Made by a program: the position numbers and the translations under genes. Positions 9,083 to 17,234 of a stretch of DNA of 64,000 nucleotides are shown here, in pieces (position 1 is the first letter of the stretch; each line of letters begins with the position of its first letter). This DNA comes from Flavobacteriaceae bacterium (GTDB lineage Bacteria; Bacteroidota; Bacteroidia; Flavobacteriales; Flavobacteriaceae): assembly GCA_030683815.1 (NCBI GenBank), contig JAUXPJ010000010.1:55241-119240 (forward strand), read 5' to 3'. The notes under the pieces were generated by a model that was not told where the DNA came from, searched no databases, and saw only the letters and a program-made list of their open reading frames with translations.

Positions 9083-10096
9083 TTATAGATTTATTCTCGA
9101 CATAATCGGAAAATGATCAGAATATTTGACATCAAAAGTTTTAAATTGGGTGATTTCAATGGATTCATCGACTAAAATAAAATCGATGCGCAACGGAAAA
9201 GGATAGTCAAATGATTGTCCAAAACCTGTTCCAAATTCGTCAAAAGCATCTTTTTTTTTCATTTTTAATTGACGATGTACCCACGAAAACGAGGTGTTGT
9301 TAAAATCGCCACAAATAATGGTTTTTAAAGTGGTTGTTTTTTGATGGTCTAAAATAAGTTGGGTTTGAGCCACTTGTTTTTTAAACGCTTTTTCAAATCG
9401 CAAACGCAAACGATCGGTATCTTGCTCACCAAAATATTCTTTAAAAGGATTGATTTTTAAGGATTCTAAATGAATATTATACACCCGAATCGTATCTTTT
9501 TTAATCACAATATCAGCAAAAATGGCATTGTTACCCGAGTTTTTAAAGTTTAAAGAACCCGAATTGATGATGCGATATTTAGAAAAAATGGCTTGCCCAA
9601 TTTTGGAGCGATCTTCATTCGTTTTGGTATATCGATACGGATAATGAATGTTTTTTTGTTCAGAAGCGTGGTATTCTTGAAGGCAAAGGATATCGGCATT
9701 TTCATTTTTGATAAAAGAAACAATTTTTGTATTGGTATTTTTATCTTCAATCCACTGGTATAAATTAAACATCTTAACATTGTAACTCATAATACTGATG
9801 ACTTGGTTTTCACCAGTTATGGGTTCAGTCGGAAATTTATAAAATGAATTCACAAACTTAAATCCGATGAGTAGCGCAATGGTTGATAGTAAAAATTCTT
9901 TTTTAAATTTAATCATCCAAAAGATAACAAATCCGATATTGATGATGATTAAAAATGGAACCAATAAACTTAAAATGGCGAGTTGTGCAAACTTTTCAGG
10001 GGAGAAAAATGGGAGTATATACGACAATACCAAAGCAAAAGCCATCAAATTATTGATGATAAATAATAATTTATCTATAAATGATAGATTTTTCAT
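9083..10096 (-). CDS. Endonuclease/exonuclease/phosphatase family membrane protein
   Basis: The N-terminal ~90 residues form about three membrane helices. After them is an EEP (exonuclease III / DNase I / inositol phosphatase fold) domain with all metal and catalytic motifs: SYNVKMFN, LCLQEYH (Glu), HLESLKINPF, GDFNN (Asp, Asn), RIDFILVD and YSDHFPI (Asp-His). The domain should face the periplasm, which argues for phosphodiester or lipid-head-group hydrolysis rather than DNA repair. Similar three-helix EEP proteins follow rhomboid genes in flavobacteria. It starts 16 bp downstream of the rhomboid gene. Confidence 0.85.
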   Translation of the reverse strand: MKNLSFIDKLLFIINNLMAFALVLSYILPFFSPEKFAQLAILSLLVPFLIIINIGFVIFWMIKFKKEFLLSTIALLIGFKFVNSFYKFPTEPITGENQVISIMSYNVKMFNLYQWIEDKNTNTKIVSFIKNENADILCLQEYHASEQKNIHYPYRYTKTNEDRSKIGQAIFSKYRIINSGSLNFKNSGNNAIFADIVIKKDTIRVYNIHLESLKINPFKEYFGEQDTDRLRLRFEKAFKKQVAQTQLILDHQKTTTLKTIICGDFNNTSFSWVHRQLKMKKKDAFDEFGTGFGQSFDYPFPLRIDFILVDESIEITQFKTFDVKYSDHFPIMSRINL

Positions 10097-10112
10097 ACAG
10101 CTGGATTACAGT

Positions 10113-10922
10113 TTATTTCCCTTGTTTGAATAAAAATGTTTTTTCTTCTTGAGTCAATGAATCGTATCCGGATTTACTTATTTTATCTAAAATGGTGTCA
10201 ATCTTTGTTTGTTTTTCCTGATCAACTCCATTAATAGAACGTTCCTTTTTTGTATTCATTTTATGGACGGTTTTCAAATTGGTTCTTTTTTTGACACTTT
10301 TTTTTGATGAAAAATTAATGAAATTATTCCAATCAAAATGATATAATTGAAAATAAACATACAAATATCCCATTAAAGCACCACCAATATGAGCAACTGC
10401 CCCACCAAAATTGTTGGTTGTGAGTTGTAAAAAACTCAATCCTACCCAAATAGCAGCCAGAACCCACAATTTTACATCTCCAAACAAAATTAACCGAATT
10501 TTATAATGAGGTATTTTAGTTGCAACAGCGACAAACAAAGCTGTAACAGCACCCGAGGCACCAACCAAAACACTATTTGAATCGATGAAGTAACCTACAA
10601 TTATAAATAATAAACTTGCTGATAATACTCCGTAAATATATAAATAGAGTAGTTGCTTTTTATTGAAGAAAGTATTGAAAAGATTTCCTATATAATAGAG
10701 AATCAATAAATTAGAAAATAAATGAAAAAAGTTATTATGTAAAAATGCGTATGAAATTAACGACCAAGGTTTTAAAAACAGCAAATTATAATCGGTAGAA
10801 AGAGCCAACCAATTGATAAAAAAGGACTTTGCAAATAATGTTATCAAGAAGAAGATACTGTTTAAAATTAAAAGCTTCTCAATAATGCTACTATTTTTTA
10901 TTTTTAAAATGATGCTATCCAT
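10113..10922 (-). CDS. Rhomboid family intramembrane serine protease (with C-terminal tail)
   Basis: This integral membrane protease cleaves transmembrane segments. Six hydrophobic helices are visible. HNNFFHLFSNLLILYYIG matches the conserved first-helix His-Asn region, the catalytic Ser lies in VGASGAVTALF, and the catalytic His in VAHIGGALMGY. The last ~75 residues are cytoplasmic and hydrophilic and end in a motif around IDTILDKISKSGYDSLT that recurs at the ends of bacteroidotal rhomboids. It is 3 bp downstream of a second, divergent rhomboid gene. Substrates are unknown. Confidence 0.9.
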   Translation of the reverse strand: MDSIILKIKNSSIIEKLLILNSIFFLITLFAKSFFINWLALSTDYNLLFLKPWSLISYAFLHNNFFHLFSNLLILYYIGNLFNTFFNKKQLLYLYIYGVLSASLLFIIVGYFIDSNSVLVGASGAVTALFVAVATKIPHYKIRLILFGDVKLWVLAAIWVGLSFLQLTTNNFGGAVAHIGGALMGYLYVYFQLYHFDWNNFINFSSKKSVKKRTNLKTVHKMNTKKERSINGVDQEKQTKIDTILDKISKSGYDSLTQEEKTFLFKQGK

Positions 10923-10925
10923 TGC

Positions 10926-11666
10926 TTATAAATCCCATCGTCTAAATTGATTTTTCTTCCAATACCACATAATTATAAATCCTATAATTGCTCCACCAAC
11001 GTGGGCAAAATGGGCGATTCCACCTCCAAATATGGAGAATCCGGTTACTCCTGAAAATAAATCCAGTCCAACAATTATCGGTATAAAATATTTAGCTTTA
11101 ATGGGAAAAGGAACAAAAATCAACATCAATTCAGCATTCGGATATAACATCGCAAAGGCTACTAAAACACCATATAAAGCTCCAGAAGCACCGACTGCCG
11201 GTACATGAAAAATACTGTAGAAGTTATTGAGTTGTTCGGCTGAAACGTACACTAACAAATCAGAATTGTATTTTCCTGTTTCTAAAATACCTTGAATATC
11301 AACTTCTGTTAGTCCAAGCCCTATTAAATTTTGATATACTTGTTGAAATTGAAAATAATTGACAGCAGTATAAATTAATCCGGCACCAATTCCGGCAGAG
11401 AAATAAAAAAACAAAAATTTATTGCGTCCCCACATCATTTCTAAGGGCGATCCAAAAGCCCACAATCCGTACATATTAAAAAGGATATGCATAAAACTGC
11501 CATGCATAAACATATGCGAAACAAATTGCCAGACAGCAAAATTTTCATTTTTGGGAAAATATAAAGCCATTTGTTCCTGAACCATTGGCCCGACAGCAAA
11601 AGTGGCTGAAAAGAATAGCACATTTAATATGATTAAGTGCTTTATAGTTTCTGTTATTCTACCCAT
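10926..11666 (-). CDS. Rhomboid family intramembrane serine protease
   Basis: This is a second rhomboid, 246 residues, with the catalytic Ser in VGASGALYGVL and His in AHFAHVGGAIIGF. HMFMHGSFMHILFNMYGLWAFG carries the conserved His-x-x-x-Asn region in TM2. A loop of about 60 residues separates TM3 and TM4. Unlike its neighbour it lacks the hydrophilic C-terminal tail. It is 3 bp after mutL, so the tandem rhomboid pair is probably co-transcribed with it. The two copies share motifs but differ in most other residues, so the duplication is old. Confidence 0.9.
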   Translation of the reverse strand: MGRITETIKHLIILNVLFFSATFAVGPMVQEQMALYFPKNENFAVWQFVSHMFMHGSFMHILFNMYGLWAFGSPLEMMWGRNKFLFFYFSAGIGAGLIYTAVNYFQFQQVYQNLIGLGLTEVDIQGILETGKYNSDLLVYVSAEQLNNFYSIFHVPAVGASGALYGVLVAFAMLYPNAELMLIFVPFPIKAKYFIPIIVGLDLFSGVTGFSIFGGGIAHFAHVGGAIIGFIIMWYWKKNQFRRWDL

Positions 11667-11669
11667 AAT

Positions 11670-13457
11670 TTAATTGAAATAATTATCAAAATCTTCCAAA
11701 GTCAGTGTTGTAAATGTTTTCTTTCCGAATGGAGATATGCTTGGTTCTTTGCAAATAAATAGTTTATTTACCAATTCTTCTTGTTCTTTTTCAGAAAGTT
11801 TTGTTCCTGTTTTAATGCTTAAATTTTTTGACATACTCTTGATTATTAAATCGGTAATGCTAAAACTGTCCATAGGAATATCTTGCTGGAAAGTATGAAT
11901 CAATTCCTCAAAAATTGATACTATTTTATCTTCTTGTATTAAAGATGGAATCCCTGAAATGATGATGGCATCAGTCGTAAACGATTGAATTTCAATTCCT
12001 AAATTCATAATTTCATCAGCAATAGATTTAAGTAATTCAATTTCAATGGTATCAAAATAAATTTTTAAAGGAAATAACAATTGCTGAATAGGTTGTTCAT
12101 TAAACGATGTTGATTTAAATAAATCTTCATACAAAATGCGTTCATGTGCATATTGTTGATGAATTAAAATAACTCCGGATTTTACAGAACTGATAATATA
12201 TTTACCTTGAATTTGATAGGTTTTATATTGTGATTTTTGATTATCTAAAAATAATTTTTCCTGAGATAGTTCACTTTCAAAAGTTATAAAATCGATGTGT
12301 TGTTTGATGTCAATTTTACTTGGTTTGTTGGTTGAAGAATAACTTTCCTTAAACGGATTAAAGTTTCTATCTACTTCAATAGTCGGATTTTGAGTTGGAT
12401 TTTTGTCCTTATATTGATAAGGAGTGTCTAAATTAGCATCTCTTTCAAAATCGAGTAATGGTGCAATATTATACTGTCCGAGACTATGTTTTACAGTAGA
12501 GCGGATAATGGAATAAATAGATTGCTCATTATCAAATTTGATTTCTGTTTTGGTGGGATGAATGTTAATATCGATTGATTGTGGAGGAACATTCATAAAT
12601 AAAAAGAACGATGGAATTGAACCATCAGGCAATAATCCTTCAAAGGCACTCGTAATAGCATGATTTAAATAACCACTCTTGATGAATCGTTCGTTAACAA
12701 AGAAAAACTGTTCTCCTCTTTTTTTCTTGGCAAATTCAGGTTTAATAACGAATCCTTCTAAAGTAAGGATTTCAGTTTCTTCTTTAATAGGAACTAATTT
12801 TTCATTGGTTTTACTGCCAAAAACGCTTACAATTCGCTGACGTAAATTGGAGATTGGCAAATGATAAACTTCTTGATCATTATGATATAACGAAAAACTA
12901 ATCGATGGATGTGCCAATGAAACGCGTAGAAATTCATCAATGATATGGCGCATTTCTATCGTATTTGATTTTAAGAAATTGCGTCGTGCAGGAATGTTGT
13001 AAAATAAATTTTTTACGGCAATACTGCTTCCTTTTGGAGTATTGATAAATTCTTGCTCAACCACTTCGCTTCCCTCAATTCTGATGAAATTACCCAATTC
13101 ATCATGATTCAGTCTTGTTTTTAACTCTACATGAGCAATAGCTGCAATTGAAGCTAAGGCTTCGCCTCTAAATCCTTTAGTTTGGATATTGAATAAATCG
13201 TCGGCTGATTTAATTTTAGATGTAGCATGTCTTTCAAAACACAGACGAGCATCAGTAGCACTCATTCCTGAGCCATTATCCATTACCTGAATTAGAGCTT
13301 TTCCGGCATCTTTTACCAATAGTTTAATATCAGTAGCCTTAGCATCAATTGCATTTTCCAGCAGTTCTTTCACTACAGACGCAGGTCGTTGTACCACTTC
13401 CCCTGCAGCAATTTGATTGGCTACATGGTCTGGCAACAATTGAATGATATCAGCCAT
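11670..13457 (-). CDS. mutL: DNA mismatch repair protein MutL
   Basis: This is the GHKL ATPase that couples MutS mismatch recognition to strand incision. The N-terminal ATPase motifs are VVKELLENAIDA (Glu/Asn), DNGSGM, HATSKI and TKGFRGEALASI. A transducer domain, a linker of about 130 residues and the dimerisation domain follow. The C-terminal domain lacks an obvious DQHAxxER endonuclease motif: the matching position reads HQQYAHERILYE (around residue 420), with Gln where the motif has Asp. Whether it nicks DNA is therefore uncertain. Length 595 is normal. It starts within the stop codon of the upstream small gene (TAATG). Confidence 0.95.
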   Translation of the reverse strand: MADIIQLLPDHVANQIAAGEVVQRPASVVKELLENAIDAKATDIKLLVKDAGKALIQVMDNGSGMSATDARLCFERHATSKIKSADDLFNIQTKGFRGEALASIAAIAHVELKTRLNHDELGNFIRIEGSEVVEQEFINTPKGSSIAVKNLFYNIPARRNFLKSNTIEMRHIIDEFLRVSLAHPSISFSLYHNDQEVYHLPISNLRQRIVSVFGSKTNEKLVPIKEETEILTLEGFVIKPEFAKKKRGEQFFFVNERFIKSGYLNHAITSAFEGLLPDGSIPSFFLFMNVPPQSIDINIHPTKTEIKFDNEQSIYSIIRSTVKHSLGQYNIAPLLDFERDANLDTPYQYKDKNPTQNPTIEVDRNFNPFKESYSSTNKPSKIDIKQHIDFITFESELSQEKLFLDNQKSQYKTYQIQGKYIISSVKSGVILIHQQYAHERILYEDLFKSTSFNEQPIQQLLFPLKIYFDTIEIELLKSIADEIMNLGIEIQSFTTDAIIISGIPSLIQEDKIVSIFEELIHTFQQDIPMDSFSITDLIIKSMSKNLSIKTGTKLSEKEQEELVNKLFICKEPSISPFGKKTFTTLTLEDFDNYFN

Positions 13458-13750
13458 TAAAAAAGGGTGTGTATTTGAAATATATAGGATAAAATTCCCA
13501 CTAAAATGGTGATTATAATAGCTAATCTTAGAGCTGTATTGCGATCAGCAGTGCTTTTTTTAGCGCGAATCCAATCTGATTTCAGACTATTTTTGGTTAA
13601 TTTCATTCTTGGTGTTTCTTCTAAATCAGAACTATTATCTTCTGCATATTTTCTTTCCAACCGTTCTCTACGTTCTTTACGCTCGTCATAATAACGAGGT
13701 TTGTAGTTAAAATTGTAGTAAGTACGCGGTTTAAAAAAATTCCCAAACAT
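13457..13750 (-). CDS. Small C-terminally anchored membrane protein
   Basis: This is a 97-residue protein with an aromatic/basic N-terminus (TYYNFNYKPRYYDERKERRE), a charged middle and one C-terminal membrane helix (LRLAIIITILVGILSYIF), so it is tail-anchored with the N-terminus in the cytoplasm. Orthologues in flavobacterial genomes are often labelled riboflavin synthase beta subunit, apparently because ribH is next door; nothing in the sequence supports that. It lies between ribH (64 bp upstream) and mutL (1-bp overlap). Function unknown. Confidence 0.75.
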   Translation of the reverse strand: MFGNFFKPRTYYNFNYKPRYYDERKERRERLERKYAEDNSSDLEETPRMKLTKNSLKSDWIRAKKSTADRNTALRLAIIITILVGILSYIFQIHTLF

Positions 13751-13814
13751 AAGTTTAAATTAACTATATAAAGTTACAGAAATAAATAAAAGAGGTCAAA
13801 TTATAATGTTAAAA

Positions 13815-14288
13815 CTATTTTAAAGTTGCCATTTTAATAGCGGCAATAGCACATTCAACACCTTTGTTTCCATGTTTTCCACCAGATCTGTCAATAGATT
13901 GTTGCATGGTGAAATCAGTTAGTACACAATAAATTGTAGGTGTAGAAAATTGGAGATTTAAATCTTTAATTCCTTGAGTTACACCATCGCAGATAAAATC
14001 AAAATGTTTGGTTTCTCCTTGAATGATATTTCCAATGGCAATAACAGCATCCAATTTTTGAGTTTCAAGCATTTTTTTACATCCATAAATAAGTTCAAAA
14101 CTACCCGGAACATTCCATCTAACAATGTTTTCAGGAAGTGCTCCATTTTCAATTAGCGTATCATAAGCACCCTGAAATAAATTTTCGGTGATACTTTCAT
14201 TCCATTCTGAAACAACAATCCCAAACCGAAAGTTATTCGCATTTGGGATGGTGGTTTTATCATATGCTGATAAATTGGTTGTAGCCAT
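13815..14288 (-). CDS. ribH: 6,7-dimethyl-8-ribityllumazine synthase
   Basis: This is the penultimate enzyme of riboflavin synthesis. It condenses 5-amino-6-ribitylamino-uracil with 3,4-dihydroxy-2-butanone 4-phosphate. The 157 residues carry FGIVVSEWNESIT, VPGSFELIYGCKKM, AIGNIIQGETKHFDFIC with the catalytic His, and CVLTDFTMQQSIDRSGGKHGNKG. The enzyme is expected to assemble into pentamers or icosahedra. It lies 5 bp downstream of the TPR protein gene. The partner butanone-phosphate synthase is encoded at 38049-39191. Confidence 0.95.
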   Translation of the reverse strand: MATTNLSAYDKTTIPNANNFRFGIVVSEWNESITENLFQGAYDTLIENGALPENIVRWNVPGSFELIYGCKKMLETQKLDAVIAIGNIIQGETKHFDFICDGVTQGIKDLNLQFSTPTIYCVLTDFTMQQSIDRSGGKHGNKGVECAIAAIKMATLK

Positions 14289-14293
14289 ACTAC

Positions 14294-15061
14294 TTATTTT
14301 GTTGAAGCATATTTTGCTTTATTGATGTATAAATCAATATTTACAGCTTCACTTGAGTTTGGATATTCGTCTTTAATTTTAGTAAAATACTTTTCTGCCT
14401 TTACAAAATCAGCTAAATCAAAAGCCGTATTTGCAGCCTTGAATAAATAGAAAGGAGTTGTAAATGCATTTTCACGCATATTGGCAGCTTTTTCATAATA
14501 TTCCAAAGCATCTTTTGGCTGATTAATATCAGTAAAAGCATCTCCAATGGCACCTTTAGCAATTGGAGCTAACAGTTCATCTTTAGATTTAAAATCACTT
14601 AAATAGCTGATAGCATTTTTATAATCTTTTAATCTTAAGTAGGCAATACCTGCATAATAATTGGCTAAATTACCGGCTTTTGTTCCGCTATATTTATCAG
14701 CAATATCAACAAATCCGTATTTACCGTCTGGCCCTTCTAAGCTTAAAGTAAATAATGAATCTGCTGCAATTGCATTAGAAACTGCCATTTCAAAATATTT
14801 TTTTGGAAAAGCCAATTCATCAGCTGCCTCAATTTCTTTAGGTTCAGCAATATATTTTTGATATGCCATATATCCTAAAATGATAACCACAATTGCAGCT
14901 AATCCTATAAATATTTTCTTTTGTTGTCTTATAATCCATTCTTCTGATTTAGAAGCAGTAGAGTCTAAAGTTTTGAATACTTGAGCAGTTGTACTTTTTA
15001 TATTTTCTGAAGATTGATTTTCAGAATCTTTATTTGTTACTTTCTTTTTGTATGTTGCCAT
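14294..15061 (-). CDS. Membrane-anchored tetratricopeptide repeat protein
   Basis: About 255 residues from the preferred start MATYKKKVTNK. A hydrophilic cytoplasmic N-terminus is followed by one membrane helix (IFIGLAAIVVIILGYMAYQ) and then TPR-like repeats facing the periplasm (YAGIAYLRLKDYKNAISYL, DALEYYEKAANMRENAF, FVKAEKYFTKIKDEYPNS). The overall form resembles the YfgM/BamD-like class of periplasmic TPR proteins. The 15136 start would extend upstream of a TATTTTTG -7 box at 15082-15089, so 15061 is better supported. It leads the ribH-mutL run. Confidence 0.85.
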   Translation of the reverse strand: MATYKKKVTNKDSENQSSENIKSTTAQVFKTLDSTASKSEEWIIRQQKKIFIGLAAIVVIILGYMAYQKYIAEPKEIEAADELAFPKKYFEMAVSNAIAADSLFTLSLEGPDGKYGFVDIADKYSGTKAGNLANYYAGIAYLRLKDYKNAISYLSDFKSKDELLAPIAKGAIGDAFTDINQPKDALEYYEKAANMRENAFTTPFYLFKAANTAFDLADFVKAEKYFTKIKDEYPNSSEAVNIDLYINKAKYASTK

Positions 15062-15081
15062 TTTCTTATAATTAATACGCG

Positions 15082-15089
15082 CAAAAATA
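15082..15089 (-). promoter_or_regulatory. Candidate -7 box for the TPR-ribH-mutL run
   Basis: On the minus strand the octamer TATTTTTG matches TAnnTTTG, 20 bases upstream of the ATG at 15061. No TTG is found at the ideal -33 distance, so support is partial. Confidence 0.35.
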
Positions 15090-15172
15090 GTATATTTTAT
15101 TGATAAGTAAAAACTCCCTGTTAAGGATTTTTTCAATAAATTGCAATTTAAATTCAGAACACAAAATAAACT

Positions 15173-16252
15173 ATGTTTCTTAAGAAGTTGTCGGTCATTA
15201 ATTTTAAAAATTTTGATTCAAAAGAGTTTATTTTCGATACCAATATTAATTGTTTTATCGGAAATAACGGAGTTGGAAAAACGAATGTTTTAGATGCTAT
15301 TTATTATTTATCTTTTGCCAAAAGTTATTTCAACCCGATTACTTCTCAAAATGTCCGTCACGAGGAAGATTTTTTCTTTGTAGAAGGTGAATATGAACGA
15401 AATAACAGAATTGATAATGTGGTTTGTAGTTATAAAAAAGGTCAGAAAAAACTCATTAAACTCAATGGAAAAGAGTTTGAAAAGTTTGCTGATTATATTG
15501 GTACCATTCCGCTTGTAATTGTTTCACCAGCTGATAGAGATTTAATTATTGAGGGAAGTGAAACGCGTAGAAAATTCATGGATGGTGTTATTTCTCAACT
15601 CGATAATTTATATTTAAAAACACTCATCAATTACAACAGAATTATTGCTCAACGCAATGTGTTGTTGAAATATTTTGCCGCCAACAGAAAATTTGATCCA
15701 ATTGGTTTACAAGTTTATGATGAGCAGTTAGAGCAATACGGTTCAGTTATTTTTGAAAAAAGAAGGGCTTTTATAGAAAAATTTATTCCGATTTTTAAAT
15801 CGAGATATTTGGAAATATGCAATGAAAAAGAACAGGTAGATTTAGTATATGATTCAAGACTTTTTGATTGTTCAATTGTTGAATTGCTACATCAAAACCT
15901 TGAAAAAGACCGCGTTTTGCAATATACAGGTGTTGGCGTTCATAAAGACGATTTAAATTTTATGATGAACAATTTCCCTATCAAAAAATATGGATCTCAA
16001 GGTCAGCAGAAATCATTTTTGGTTGCTTTAAAATTAGCCCAATTTGATTTTATCAAACAAAGAACTGGTGTAAATTCGATATTATTGTTGGATGATATCT
16101 TTGATAAGTTAGATGATTTAAGAGTTGCTCAAATTATTAATTTGGTGAATCATGATGATTTCGGACAAATATTTATTACCGATACGCATAAAGATCGTAC
16201 CGAAGAAGTCATTAAAACAACCAATCAGTCTTATAAAATATTTGAACTTTAA
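15173..16252 (+). CDS. recF: DNA replication and repair protein RecF
   Basis: This SMC-like ABC ATPase binds gapped DNA with RecO and RecR to load RecA. The Walker A motif is [15 protein letters not shown] at about residue 30, the signature region is [17 protein letters not shown], and Walker B is [12 protein letters not shown] followed by the D-loop and FITDTHKDR. The 359 residues and motif order are standard. It is divergent from the TPR gene and followed two bases later by a DUF721 gene. It is not near dnaA or dnaN here, as is usual in Bacteroidota. Confidence 0.95.
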   Translation: MFLKKLSVINFKNFDSKEFIFDTNINCFIGNNGVGKTNVLDAIYYLSFAKSYFNPITSQNVRHEEDFFFVEGEYERNNRIDNVVCSYKKGQKKLIKLNGKEFEKFADYIGTIPLVIVSPADRDLIIEGSETRRKFMDGVISQLDNLYLKTLINYNRIIAQRNVLLKYFAANRKFDPIGLQVYDEQLEQYGSVIFEKRRAFIEKFIPIFKSRYLEICNEKEQVDLVYDSRLFDCSIVELLHQNLEKDRVLQYTGVGVHKDDLNFMMNNFPIKKYGSQGQQKSFLVALKLAQFDFIKQRTGVNSILLLDDIFDKLDDLRVAQIINLVNHDDFGQIFITDTHKDRTEEVIKTTNQSYKIFEL

Positions 16253-16254
16253 TA

Positions 16255-16551
16255 ATGGCAAAGCGACACGATGATTTCTTATCTATTGATGAAATTTTAA
16301 AAGAATTTATCAAAGAAAATAATTTAACAAAAGGAATTCAAAAGCTTTCTGTAGAAAAATTATGGCCGGAATTAATGGGAAGCGGAATTGCAAATTACAC
16401 CGAAAGTGTCACGCTTAAAAATAAAACCTTGGTGGTAAAATTAAAATCTTCAGTGTTGAGAGAAGAATTAAGTTACGGCAAAGAAAAAATTATTAAGATG
16501 ATCAATGAACATTTAGGAGAAGAAGTTATCAACCAGATAAAACTACTTTAG
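16255..16551 (+). CDS. DUF721 domain-containing protein (DciA-like)
   Basis: This is a 98-residue protein of the DUF721 family. It starts with a helical segment (LSIDEILKEFIKENNL) and continues with W/L-rich LWPELMGSGIANYT and a strand-rich core VTLKNKTLVVKLKSSVLREELSYG. The family includes the DnaB helicase loader/operator DciA of many bacteria, and its position right after recF supports a role in DNA replication, though short bacteroidotal members have not been shown to load helicase. It ends one base before an intrinsic terminator. Confidence 0.75.
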   Translation: MAKRHDDFLSIDEILKEFIKENNLTKGIQKLSVEKLWPELMGSGIANYTESVTLKNKTLVVKLKSSVLREELSYGKEKIIKMINEHLGEEVINQIKLL

Positions 16552-16578
16552 AAAAAATCGGTTTTTAACCGATTTTTT
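16552..16578. terminator. Intrinsic terminator, bidirectional
   Basis: A perfect 12-bp stem, AAAAAATCGGTT with AACCGATTTTTT, closes a 3-base loop. It has a T run on the plus side and an A run on the left arm, so it can end both the recF transcript and the convergent ndk transcript. Confidence 0.85.
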
Positions 16579-16594
16579 CAGGTGGTAATTCTAC

Positions 16595-17014
16595 TTAAAA
16601 CATTTCTCTGGTGGCAAAATGAAAATAACTTTCAATCATAGCATTTTCATCAGAATCAGAACCGTGAATGGCATTGTTTTGAATGGAAGCAGCAAATAAT
16701 TTTCTGATAGTTCCGTCCTCAGCATCCGCAGGATTGGTGGCTCCAATCAGTTTTCTAAAATCTTCAACAGCATTTTCTTTTTCAAGAATGGCAGCTACAA
16801 TTGGGCCACTCACCATAAAATCAACTAAACTTGAAAAGAAGGGTCTTTGAGCATGAACGGCATAAAATAATTGAGCGTCACGTTTAGACATTTGTGTCAT
16901 TTTCAAAGCGACAATTTTAAAACCAGCTTCGTTAATTTTAGCTAAAATAGCTCCAATATAGCCATTTTCAACTGCGTCCGGTTTTATCATAGTAAAGGTT
17001 CTGTTTGTTTTCAT
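16595..17014 (-). CDS. ndk: Nucleoside diphosphate kinase
   Basis: This enzyme transfers phosphate between nucleoside tri- and diphosphates through a phospho-histidine. The 139 residues include [17 protein letters not shown], the Kpn-loop region [32 protein letters not shown] and the active-site His in [12 protein letters not shown]. It is a single-gene transcript. Two perfect TAnnTTTG boxes lie about 115 and 135 bp upstream, leaving a leader of 100-130 nt that contains the interleaved inverted repeats described at 17038-17103. Confidence 0.96.
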   Translation of the reverse strand: MKTNRTFTMIKPDAVENGYIGAILAKINEAGFKIVALKMTQMSKRDAQLFYAVHAQRPFFSSLVDFMVSGPIVAAILEKENAVEDFRKLIGATNPADAEDGTIRKLFAASIQNNAIHGSDSDENAMIESYFHFATREMF

Positions 17015-17037
17015 CTGTTTATATTTATTTATTTTTT

Positions 17038-17103
17038 AATGGTCAGACGGAACGCCCTAATGACCATTCCCCAGTGTGTTTAATGTTTGGTAAAGGGCGT
17101 TTC
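17038..17103 (-). promoter_or_regulatory. Candidate structured ndk leader with pseudoknot topology
   Basis: Two inverted repeats interleave. Arm pair A is AATGGTCA (17038-17045) with TGACCATT (17061-17068), 8 bp perfect. Arm pair B is AACGCCCT (17051-17058) with AGGGCGTT (17094-17101), 8 bp perfect, extendable to 10 with one G-U pair. Read as ndk mRNA the order is B, 25-nt loop, A, 2 nt, B', 2-5 nt, A', then an A-rich 23 nt to the AUG. That is an H-type pseudoknot arrangement, as in several small riboswitches. I cannot match it to a named RNA family. Confidence 0.45.
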
Positions 17104-17127
17104 ATTTTAATAATTTGTTTGAATTTT

Positions 17128-17156
17128 CAAATATACAATTATATCGTGCAAAGATA
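17128..17156 (-). promoter_or_regulatory. Candidate ndk promoter boxes
   Basis: On the minus strand TATCTTTG (17156-17149) and TATATTTG (17135-17128) both match TAnnTTTG exactly. Either would place the start of transcription upstream of the structured leader. No TTG at the ideal spacing is present for either box. Confidence 0.4.
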
Positions 17157-17234
17157 GTTTTAAGAAAAAAAAAGTTTAGGTTTAGTGATAACTTGCTTCG
17201 ATAGGTAAATTGAATTTGTTTATATTCGCATACT

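Noticed and set aside
13457..13750. Riboflavin synthase beta subunit label for the 97-residue protein
   Set aside because: The true lumazine synthase is the next gene (ribH); the small protein is a tail-anchored membrane protein with no lumazine-synthase motif.
17038..17068. Stem A of the ndk leader as an intrinsic terminator
   Set aside because: It is not followed by a U run on either strand, and the ndk start codon lies just downstream.
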